Shown here: piece after piece, positions 5,442-11,745 of the stretch
How the letters are laid out: each line of letters starts with the position of its first letter
Numbering within the stretch: the stretch's first letter is position 1
NCBI GenBank assembly: GCA_021769025.1
Contig: JAETTS010000048.1
Location: 1 to 11,745 of the forward strand
DNA: 11,745 nt
DNA from: Enterocloster bolteae
Lineage (GTDB): Bacteria > Bacillota_A > Clostridia > Lachnospirales > Lachnospiraceae
Reading direction: 5' to 3'
Notes under the pieces: model-generated
Databases searched by the model: none
What the model was told of the DNA's origin: nothing
Seen by the model: the letters and a program-made list of their open reading frames with translations, nothing else
Translations under genes and position numbers: made by a program

Positions 5442-7097
5442 TCATTCCCTATTCTTTTCCGGGTTCCCCTTCATGTTATACCAGGCTCGCAGCATTTTCT
5501 TAAAGTAATCCCTATACGAAGCTGCCTCCACGCTTCCCGTAGTCACAACGGAAATCTCCCCCAACTTTTCCCCATTCAGCCAATATTCCAAGGCTCCTGC
5601 CTTTTGTCCCAACTCCACAGGCGCAGGCAGCGAAGGTTCCAGTGCAAGATTCCGTTCCACCTTAGAGAAATCTTCTCCTTTCAACCCCAGATAAGAGAAG
5701 ACACCTGCATATTGAAGGAGCACCTGCTCTTCCACCCCGTTGTCTACTGTCATCATTGGAAGCATCGGCGGTTCTTTATCTTCATAGACTTTACAGTTGG
5801 CATATCCATAGTTTAAAAGCGTGTTGGCATCTGCAAACCGTACTCTGTAATCGGGTGCTGCCATGACAGCAGCAATCAAGCGGACTCCGTCTTTTTCCGC
5901 CGTGGCAGACAGACAGTACTTAGCAATGGAAGTAGATCCTGTTTTTAAACCGGTGACATTATAATTGGTAGTCATTTTCAACAGTTTATTGGTATTGGAC
6001 AATCCAAATTCTTTCGTGCCTTGTTTGGTTACATGGGTAATTGTGTCCATCCAGATGGTAGAATAATTATGTATCTGAGGATAATGGTTGATCAGCTCTC
6101 TGGACATAATCGCAATGTCTCTGGCGGATGTCACGTGTGCAAGGGATTCTGTCAGCCCACAACAATCCTCAAAATGAGTGCTGGTCATCCCCAATCCCTG
6201 GGCCCTTTGATTCATCATATCAACAAATGTTTTTTCGTCTCCGGCAATGTATTCAGCCATAGCCACACTGGCATCATTGCCAGAAGCTACCACGATGCAT
6301 TTAATCAGTGTCTCCACAGTCTGTACTTCTCCCTCTTCCAGAAATACCTGGGATCCACCCATGGATTTGGCATATGCACTGGTAGCAACCTCATCGGTCA
6401 TCTGTATCTTCCCGCTTTCCAGTGCGTCAAATATTAAAATCAATGTCATGATTTTGGTAATACTGGCCGGGCTTCGTTTCTCGTCAGCATTTTTCTCATA
6501 GATGACTTGGCCTGTAGATGCCTCCATCAAAATGGCAGATGGCGAAGAGATCTCCGGTCCGCTTAATGCCCCAGTCTGTTGGCTGCCAGCTGGCTGTTGC
6601 TCTGCCGATTGTTGGTTCTGCGGCTGTTGCCCCGTAGATGGCTGGCCGACCTCCTGCTTAATTTCCGGTTGCCCCACTGCCCCTTGGCCGGCCTCCTGCT
6701 GCCCTGCTGTCCCTTGGCCAACTTCCGGTTGCCCCGCTGCCCCTTGGCCGGCCTCCTGCTGCCCTGCTGTCCCTTGGCCAACTTCCGGTTGCCCCGCTGC
6801 CCCTTGGCCGACTTCCGGTTGCCCCACTGTCCCTTGGCCGACCTCCTGCTGTCCCGCTGCTTCTTGTTCCGCTACTCCCTGCCCTGTCTCTACCTGTGTC
6901 TCCTGCGCTTCCGGCTCCGCCGATCTTGCCGCAGCCTCTACCACACCGCCATCCGCCTCAATAACAGGTTCTGTAGGCTGTATAAACTTGTCAGCCTTCC
7001 ATCCGGCCTGTGCATCAAATGTCATCTGCAATGGGATCATGAACCCAAAACAACACGCGGTAATCCATGCTGCCGCTTTGCCTACTATCTGTCTCAT
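5442..7097 (-). CDS. Serine-type D-Ala-D-Ala carboxypeptidase (S11, DacF/PBP5-like) with Gly-Gln repeat linker
   Basis: This low-molecular-weight penicillin-binding protein is predicted to trim the terminal D-alanine from peptidoglycan stem peptides outside the membrane. All three active-site motifs are present: SITK (S212, K215), SGN (S272-N274) and KTG (K385-G387). A C-terminal PBP5_C-like beta domain follows, and the protein ends in a helical, basic segment suited to membrane association. An N-terminal hydrophobic stretch (about residues 8-28) is a signal peptide. Between about 60 and 190 lies an unusual Gly/Gln/Glu/Ala linker built from GQxxx pentapeptides encoded by a 30-bp tandem repeat. 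The longest frame begins at TTG 7109, but GGAGG lies five bases before ATG 7097, so I chose that start (551 residues). Family members without this linker are about 380-450 residues. Confidence 0.94.
   Translation of the reverse strand: MRQIVGKAAAWITACCFGFMIPLQMTFDAQAGWKADKFIQPTEPVIEADGGVVEAAARSAEPEAQETQVETGQGVAEQEAAGQQEVGQGTVGQPEVGQGAAGQPEVGQGTAGQQEAGQGAAGQPEVGQGTAGQQEAGQGAVGQPEIKQEVGQPSTGQQPQNQQSAEQQPAGSQQTGALSGPEISSPSAILMEASTGQVIYEKNADEKRSPASITKIMTLILIFDALESGKIQMTDEVATSAYAKSMGGSQVFLEEGEVQTVETLIKCIVVASGNDASVAMAEYIAGDEKTFVDMMNQRAQGLGMTSTHFEDCCGLTESLAHVTSARDIAIMSRELINHYPQIHNYSTIWMDTITHVTKQGTKEFGLSNTNKLLKMTTNYNVTGLKTGSTSIAKYCLSATAEKDGVRLIAAVMAAPDYRVRFADANTLLNYGYANCKVYEDKEPPMLPMMTVDNGVEEQVLLQYAGVFSYLGLKGEDFSKVERNLALEPSLPAPVELGQKAGALEYWLNGEKLGEISVVTTGSVEAASYRDYFKKMLRAWYNMKGNPEKNRE
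6661..6870 (-). repeat. 30-bp coding minisatellite in the carboxypeptidase linker
   Basis: Seven head-to-tail 30-bp units are present, the last one degenerate. Units alternate between two versions, giving a 60-bp higher-order repeat: 6661-6720 and 6721-6780 differ at only two positions, and 6721-6750 is identical to 6781-6810. Each unit encodes two pentapeptides of the form GQ(G/P/Q)xx. There are no spacers, so it is not a CRISPR array. Confidence 0.93.
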
Positions 7098-7168
7098 CAT
7101 ATCCTCCAAATCCAGTTCTCATACTAATGTATGGTCAATCCTCCCCTTTATATTCCATCCCCTCCATA

Positions 7169-7212
7169 TTTAAGTCTCGTAAAATTGGAGAAAACTTTAA
7201 GAAAAATTAAGA
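7169..7212 (+). promoter_or_regulatory. TTAAG direct repeats between divergent genes
   Basis: TTTAAG occurs at 7169-7174 and 7196-7201, and TTAAGA at 7207-7212, all in the same orientation; the last two are 10 bases apart. Direct repeats spaced by one helical turn are typical of OmpR-type response-regulator sites. Binding is inferred, and no regulator gene is in the window. Confidence 0.3.
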
Positions 7213-7266
7213 GAAACCTACATACAGAAAGAATTCAAGATATGGTATCATGGAAGCAACCGTTAT

Positions 7267-7311
7267 CCTATTGGACATGATTCTATTGGACATGATTCCA
7301 TTGAGCATGAT
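7267..7311 (+). repeat. Three 15-bp tandem repeats in the lipoprotein leader
   Basis: CCTATTGGACATGAT, TCTATTGGACATGAT and TCCATTGAGCATGAT follow each other without gaps, and a partial fourth copy (CCTATT) comes next. They lie 30-75 bases upstream of the lipoprotein start codon. Confidence 0.8.
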
Positions 7312-7340
7312 CCTATTAAATACAGAAAGGAACCTCAACT

Positions 7341-8846
7341 ATGAAACTACGAAAAAGTCTTTTCTTAACCATAACCTTGCTGGCACTTCCCCTGTGGACA
7401 GCCAGCTGCTCCTCGCCAACTGAAAAAATTTCTGAATCGGCACCACATTCCAATACACCATCAGACTCCTCGGCGCTGCCTATCCCAAGTTCCGGTACAG
7501 TGTCTGACAGCTCCCCCCGCCAGGCAGAGACAGCTGCTGTCACCAACTCTTTGGATATTTCCGCCAACACATCACTTCTATTTCCGTGTCCAGACATGAT
7601 ACCTCCACAGCTTATGAAAGCATGCGAAGATTACATTGCCCTGACAGAATCTTATATAGAAGGCTCTAATTTTGAGTCCACCCATAATGATCAGGTAGAC
7701 GCTATTTCCCGTTTACTGTCCGGCCACTATGAGGTAATCGGGCGAGAGGATCACAATGGCCATGAGTACTACCTGGCCTTGCGCCGCATAGATGCCCCTT
7801 CCTATGATGATTTTAACAGCGTATCAATCGGATATCTCAATATTGATACTTGCCAGATCGGGTATTACAATAAAGAATCTGACGAAACCATTTTATACCA
7901 CATTGAAGATTACCTTGTAACTGTATCAACAGAAAAAGAAGGGCAGGAAGCCCTTGATATGCTCTGCCTCATTCCCCATGCCCTATCTGATGACGCAGGC
8001 TTTTCCTACGCCTTTACAGAACAAGGAAGGCTCCAGTTGGATTTCATCAAATCACACTCTGGCCTTTCCCTCCATAAAGATGGATATCCCTGCATTGACT
8101 TTTACTACCAGGATGAGGACACCCTACAGTTCTGGTCAGAACCATATCTCTGTTGCATTCCTTTGGACAGCCAGGATTGCAAGAAACTGGTTTCTCTTTT
8201 GTCCACACCGGATAATCCGGACGGGAACAAAATTCCTTTCGAATATCATGGCCAGATACTGGACTATGTCAGAACCATTGACTCTTCCATTCGGACTACC
8301 GGAGCCCGCTTTACACTGGAGGATACCACCTATGAACTTCTGGGAAGTCGAAACAGCGCCAAGTATCTCATGTCCTATCATCTATCTGACTTGGGAAAGA
8401 CAGATCTGTCACTGATTGAGAACCAGCCTGTCTTTTCTTTTATTATCCGTAAAATAAAACCGACCGTAGGCCTGGACTACGGGGCTTTTACAGAGACATG
8501 GTTTGATTTGCCCCTTACAAGCGCTTCCCTTGACTTTCCCAGGCTGGAAACCGGGGAAGACGGCAGCCTCTCCTTCCGGACAGAATCCCAGACCGTTGTG
8601 GAACCGGAAAAACTGGCGCAGCTGTCAGATCTTATGTCAAAAGCGATTCACGGCCACGAAGCCTTGTCCGGCTGCCCCTACACAGGAACATTAGTCCTTA
8701 CCCGTGAAGACGGCGAAACCCTCCGAATGTTTGTTGCCACAGATTCCTGTGACTCTATTACTTATGAGGGACGGATCGGTTTTGAATACGGCAGCCAGAA
8801 AGAGTTGTCTAATATTTTTGACAAAGCCCTACCTTCCCGGGAATAA
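7341..8846 (+). CDS. Hypothetical lipoprotein of unknown function
   Basis: I do not recognise this 501-residue protein. The N-terminus is a lipoprotein signal: basic KLRK, a hydrophobic core and lipobox TASC with the acylated Cys at residue 23, so it should be anchored on the outer face of the membrane. A Ser/Thr/Pro-rich linker covers about residues 24-75, followed by a soluble domain rich in acidic and aromatic residues. It has several cysteine-containing stretches (for example the CC in YLCCIPLD) but no catalytic motif I can name. Two alternating blocks of strand-rich sequence suggest a duplicated or multi-domain fold. The start has a GAAAGG site. The gene stands alone, divergent from the carboxypeptidase gene and followed by 247 bases without a clear terminator. 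It may take part in envelope function, judged from location only. Confidence 0.85.
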   Translation: MKLRKSLFLTITLLALPLWTASCSSPTEKISESAPHSNTPSDSSALPIPSSGTVSDSSPRQAETAAVTNSLDISANTSLLFPCPDMIPPQLMKACEDYIALTESYIEGSNFESTHNDQVDAISRLLSGHYEVIGREDHNGHEYYLALRRIDAPSYDDFNSVSIGYLNIDTCQIGYYNKESDETILYHIEDYLVTVSTEKEGQEALDMLCLIPHALSDDAGFSYAFTEQGRLQLDFIKSHSGLSLHKDGYPCIDFYYQDEDTLQFWSEPYLCCIPLDSQDCKKLVSLLSTPDNPDGNKIPFEYHGQILDYVRTIDSSIRTTGARFTLEDTTYELLGSRNSAKYLMSYHLSDLGKTDLSLIENQPVFSFIIRKIKPTVGLDYGAFTETWFDLPLTSASLDFPRLETGEDGSLSFRTESQTVVEPEKLAQLSDLMSKAIHGHEALSGCPYTGTLVLTREDGETLRMFVATDSCDSITYEGRIGFEYGSQKELSNIFDKALPSRE

Positions 8847-9014
8847 ATTCACAAGACAGTATATTCCTGTTTTTCTTCCTATTTGTAGAGAAGAAATGCG
8901 TATATGTGGGGTAAAAAAATAGTTTTTCAAACACAATTCAGATTATTTACAGAAAGTGTTAAAAATATTACAGGCCAATGTCAAATATTAACTGAATATT
9001 TTCTCCTTTAGGCA

Positions 9015-9044
9015 TTTACATTTTCCGGTTTCCTATGCTATACT
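9015..9044 (+). promoter_or_regulatory. Promoter of the polysaccharide deacetylase gene
   Basis: TTTACA (9015-9020) is followed by an 18-base spacer and TATACT (9039-9044), about 50 bases upstream of the ATG. The rest of the 247-base gap (8847-9093) is AT-rich with no gene that I can support. Confidence 0.65.
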
Positions 9045-9093
9045 AGAAACCAGCACACCATTCGACAAAAGCCACCAAATATCGAGGTATATC

Positions 9094-10545
9094 ATGAAGC
9101 AATCTAATTCACAGCGCGCTTACCACCATCGGATGGCCCAACGGAGACGCAGGAAATTACAGCAGAAACTTCCAATCTTTATGTTAAGCATTCTGCTGGC
9201 AGGGGTCATAGGATGTGGTTTTTTTATCATAAAGAAACAGCTAAACGGACAAAAGCAACGAAATGACCTGGGCGCACCGGAATCGGAAGCACATTCTGTA
9301 GAAACTCTTATACAGGAGACATCGAAGGAAACTGCCGCCCCTGTAACCATAGATCTGACATCAGAGACTGACCGATTGTTAGAAGAGGCTGAACTGGCTG
9401 CATTGGGGTATGATTACGAGAAAGCCATTGCGCTGCTCCAGGATTCCGGCTATTTGGGAACCGACACCCAGGTTGACCAGGCTATGGCCCGATACCAGGA
9501 GATTCTGAATTCGTTAAAGCCCTATGACTTAAACAAGATTACCCATGTATTCTTTCACACCCTTGTCATGGATGAAAGCAAGGCATTTGACGGTGACGAA
9601 GATGAAAAAGGTTACAATCAGGTTATGACCACCCGGGATGAATTCTTAAAGATTCTTCAATCTATGTATGACAGAGGCTTCGTTCTGGTGCGTCTTCATG
9701 ATATTGCCCATGAAGTTACGGCGGAAGACGGCACAGTCCATATGGAGCGAGGCACCATTCTTCTTCCGGAAGGCAAACAGGCCTTTGTCATGTCCCAGGA
9801 CGATGTCTGCTACTATGAGTACATGGAGGGCGATGGGTTTGCATACCGTATGGTCATCGGGGAGGATGGGAAGCCCACCTGCCAGATGAAGATGGAGGAC
9901 GGAACCATCTCGGAAGGATCCTATGATCTGGTTCCGATCCTGGAGGAGTTCATACAGGAGCATCCTGATTTTTCCTACAAGGGAGCCCGGGCTGTCATTG
10001 CTTTTACCGGATACCAGGGAATTTTAGGATACCGCACCGCTACTTCCTACAGTACCACGTCTCCCACCTTTGACCAGGATTGCCAGGATGCCGCCGCCGT
10101 GGCACAGTGTTTGAGAGACAACGGCTGGGAACTGGCTTCCCACAGCTGGGGGCACCGGGATCTGGGCAATATAGAATACGAAAAATTTGTCACAGACTCG
10201 AATAAATGGGAAAATGAAGTGGAATCTCTCATCGGGCCTACGGATATTATTCTCTTTCCCTTCGGGGCTGATGTGGGAGACTGGCATCCCTACACCCATG
10301 AGAATAAACGTTTTCAATACCTGTGGGATCTGGGGTTTCGGTACTTCTGCAATGTAGATTCCAACCAGTATTGGATACAGATCGGTACGGATTTTGTAAG
10401 GCAGGGCAGAAGGAATCTGGATGGTTTCCGGATGTGGAAGGACATTGAAGCAGGAAGCGACACCTCCAAAAGAAAGTTGGATGACCTGTTTCGGGCGGAG
10501 GATGTATTCTCCCCCAATCGCCCTACTCCAGTTCTTTGGGAGTAA
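9094..10545 (+). CDS. Membrane-anchored NodB-type polysaccharide deacetylase
   Basis: This is a predicted extracellular metal-dependent carbohydrate esterase (CE4/NodB superfamily) that would remove acetyl groups from an N-acetylated or O-acetylated glycan such as peptidoglycan or a surface polysaccharide; the substrate is unknown. A basic N-terminus (RRRRK) is followed by one membrane helix at about 27-46, giving a type II orientation, then a linker and a helical segment to about 140. The catalytic domain has the metal-binding aspartates in SQDDV (D236, D237) instead of the common TFDDG. It also has SHSWGH (H350, H354) as the H(S/T)xxH motif and FPFG (389-391) as the proline-containing motif. 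The start has a GAGGT site five bases upstream. The 483 residues are longer than minimal deacetylases because of the N-terminal stalk and an insertion after the DD motif. Confidence 0.88.
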   Translation: MKQSNSQRAYHHRMAQRRRRKLQQKLPIFMLSILLAGVIGCGFFIIKKQLNGQKQRNDLGAPESEAHSVETLIQETSKETAAPVTIDLTSETDRLLEEAELAALGYDYEKAIALLQDSGYLGTDTQVDQAMARYQEILNSLKPYDLNKITHVFFHTLVMDESKAFDGDEDEKGYNQVMTTRDEFLKILQSMYDRGFVLVRLHDIAHEVTAEDGTVHMERGTILLPEGKQAFVMSQDDVCYYEYMEGDGFAYRMVIGEDGKPTCQMKMEDGTISEGSYDLVPILEEFIQEHPDFSYKGARAVIAFTGYQGILGYRTATSYSTTSPTFDQDCQDAAAVAQCLRDNGWELASHSWGHRDLGNIEYEKFVTDSNKWENEVESLIGPTDIILFPFGADVGDWHPYTHENKRFQYLWDLGFRYFCNVDSNQYWIQIGTDFVRQGRRNLDGFRMWKDIEAGSDTSKRKLDDLFRAEDVFSPNRPTPVLWE

Positions 10546-10569
10546 CTGAGGATATGACATATAAGCATA

Positions 10570-10624
10570 AAAAGGAGGATATTTCACAGCATCGTTCTGT
10601 TTTGCTGTGAAGCATCCTCCTTTT
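10570..10624. terminator. Long bidirectional terminator hairpin
   Basis: AAAAGGAGGAT (10570-10580) pairs with ATCCTCCTTTT (10614-10624). An inner stem TTCACAGCA/TGCTGTGAA (10583-10591/10603-10611) lies inside, separated by a small internal loop. With A and T tracts at its ends it can stop transcription from both convergent genes. Confidence 0.88.
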
Positions 10625-10677
10625 CGTCACAGAAGCTCCCTCTTACATGAGCCAATGTTTGCCGTTACAGCTCTCAT

Positions 10678-11745
10678 TCATCGCTCAGCCCAACGCTTCT
10701 TCATCACATAGGCTGCATCCTTAGGTTGCCGGTTCCTTGTAAAAATTCCCTTTTTATTTCCATTAACACGCATGATTCCCTCCGATGCCTGAAAATCTGC
10801 AAAATTCCACACCAGTTCTCCCTGAATAAAGGAGAATTTATCGAAGATCTCAAACGTCTTCTCCAGATACGTATTCTGGTATTCCTGGCTCCACATCACG
10901 CCAGGCAGCTTATGTTCAGATGCCAGGGTATCCGTTCCAAACTCCGTAAATACAAACGGCACATGCAGTTCTTTCTCTCCCCAGGCCGCCATTTCCTCTA
11001 TAAATGCTTCCATTGCATCGTCAATTTCTGGGCCTCCACTTATATACCATCCATAATAACGGTTCAGGCAGACAAAGTCCAACAGTGGATAGCATTTACA
11101 ATCTTTTGGAGAACTGTTTTTCTCCAAAGCGCCGGTCAATGGACGGTGCTGCGGATCCAATGCTCTCGCCCAGGCAAAGATATCAGAAAAGTATTCCCTG
11201 GACGCATCGCTGGTAGTCTCTGGTTCATTAAACAAGCTGAAGGCAAACACACACGGATGATTCTTATCCCGTAAAATCATCTCCTCCACCTGTTTTTTAT
11301 GATTCTCCTTAAGCTTTGGCACTGTAGGCGCCTCAAAGAAATAAGTAAACTTTCCGGTTCCGGCATCGGCAAAGTTTACAAAGGAACGCATCATACCTAC
11401 TGCCGGTACCTCATCGATGATCAGGAAGCCTTCTTCGTCTGCCATCTGATACCATTCCTCTGCATAAGGATAATGGCTGGTCCGAAAACAGTTGGCTCCG
11501 CTCCATTTCATACACTCGAAATCTCTCTTTGCCACCGCCCAGTGGAAAGCCTTTCCAATCACCTCAAAGTCTTCATGTTTTCCGTAGCCCTTCAGATACA
11601 CTGGCTTTCCATTGATCAGGATCTTCTCCCCTTCTACTGCCACAGTTCGGATACCGATTCTATCCTGATATTCATCGACAACCCTGCTATCCTGAAACAG
11701 TTGGATTTTGATTGTATACAGATAGGCATTCCTCACCTCCCACAG
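10678..11745 (-). CDS. uidA: Beta-glucuronidase, glycoside hydrolase family 2 (5' end beyond window)
   Basis: This is the C-terminal 355 residues of a GH2 beta-glucuronidase, a cytosolic enzyme that releases glucuronic acid from glucuronide conjugates. Alignment from memory with E. coli UidA is continuous: LWE...YLY, then GIRTVAVEGEKILINGKP, RTSHYPYAEE, DKNHP, NRYYGWY, WNFADF and GNKKGIFTR. The acid/base Glu is in LFNEPE (codon 11224-11226) and the nucleophile in FTEFGTD (codon 10942-10944). The N-x-K carboxylate-recognition motif (NKKG, Asn codon 10756-10758) distinguishes glucuronidases from galactosidases. The GTG at 11734-11736 is not a start: the frame continues as L-W-E to the window edge. 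About 245 N-terminal residues are missing. The loop before the acid/base residue is as long as in E. coli, which suggests a Loop 1 enzyme. Confidence 0.95.
   Translation of the reverse strand: MWEVRNAYLYTIKIQLFQDSRVVDEYQDRIGIRTVAVEGEKILINGKPVYLKGYGKHEDFEVIGKAFHWAVAKRDFECMKWSGANCFRTSHYPYAEEWYQMADEEGFLIIDEVPAVGMMRSFVNFADAGTGKFTYFFEAPTVPKLKENHKKQVEEMILRDKNHPCVFAFSLFNEPETTSDASREYFSDIFAWARALDPQHRPLTGALEKNSSPKDCKCYPLLDFVCLNRYYGWYISGGPEIDDAMEAFIEEMAAWGEKELHVPFVFTEFGTDTLASEHKLPGVMWSQEYQNTYLEKTFEIFDKFSFIQGELVWNFADFQASEGIMRVNGNKKGIFTRNRQPKDAAYVMKKRWAER

Noticed and set aside
6661..6870. CRISPR-like array of about 30-bp repeats
   Set aside because: Units abut directly with no unique spacers, and lie in frame within a protein-coding gene.
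6502..7173. Plus-strand frames with Pro/Cys/Trp-rich repeats
   Set aside because: They are antisense to the carboxypeptidase linker repeat; the opposite strand encodes all S11 motifs, so these open frames are by-products of the 30-bp repeats.
8962..9002. AAAATATT/AATATTTT inverted repeat as terminator of the lipoprotein gene
   Set aside because: The stem is entirely A-T with a 25-base loop and lies more than 110 bases past the stop codon; too weak to call.
11734..11736. GTG start for the glucuronidase
   Set aside because: Codons upstream (L-W-E) continue the conserved beta-glucuronidase sequence to the window edge, so the gene is simply truncated by the window.

Overview
The window looks like chromosomal DNA of a gut Firmicute, most likely a Lachnospiraceae-type Clostridium. 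The reasons are the gene families present (a YerC-type TrpR homologue, Cof-like HAD phosphatase, NMT1-type lipoprotein, S11 D,D-carboxypeptidase, membrane-anchored NodB deacetylase, beta-glucuronidase), strong GGAGG-like ribosome binding sites, moderate GC content and Gram-positive lipoprotein signals. The taxon is inferred, not proven.

Layout. On the minus strand at the left edge are a truncated trpR-like regulator gene (1-225) and a HAD phosphatase gene (313-1122) with a good sigma-A-type promoter. Next on the plus strand is an NMT1/SsuA-type substrate-binding lipoprotein gene, split by a compact insertion of about 3.05 kb. The insertion carries a Phd/YefM-RelE/ParE toxin-antitoxin pair, one small unknown ORF and a large serine recombinase. 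Its two boundaries share an exact 13-bp direct repeat (1737-1749 and 4786-4798). Joining the host sequence across one repeat copy restores an uninterrupted 333-residue binding protein. The gene ends at a strong bidirectional terminator that it shares with a convergent S11 D-Ala-D-Ala carboxypeptidase gene, which has a 30-bp minisatellite coding for a Gly-Gln-rich linker. Divergent from that gene is an unrecognised 501-residue lipoprotein gene, followed by a membrane-anchored polysaccharide deacetylase gene. A long bidirectional hairpin separates the deacetylase gene from a convergent beta-glucuronidase gene that runs off the right edge.

The most interesting structure is the insertion. The recombinase gene has no stop codon of its own before the right boundary. 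In the integrated state it reads in frame into the displaced 3' half of the host gene, giving an 813-residue chimera. In the predicted excised circle, the same frame crosses the 13-bp core and continues 36 codons into the element's left end before stopping, giving a 663-residue protein. The attachment site therefore appears to lie inside the recombinase gene, and integration or excision would swap the C-terminus of the recombinase while breaking or repairing the host lipoprotein. This is an inference from reading frames and repeats; no excision has been observed.

The flanking genes suggest ordinary cell-envelope and gut-metabolism functions (peptidoglycan trimming, polysaccharide deacetylation, glucuronide hydrolysis) and show no operon linkage to the insertion.
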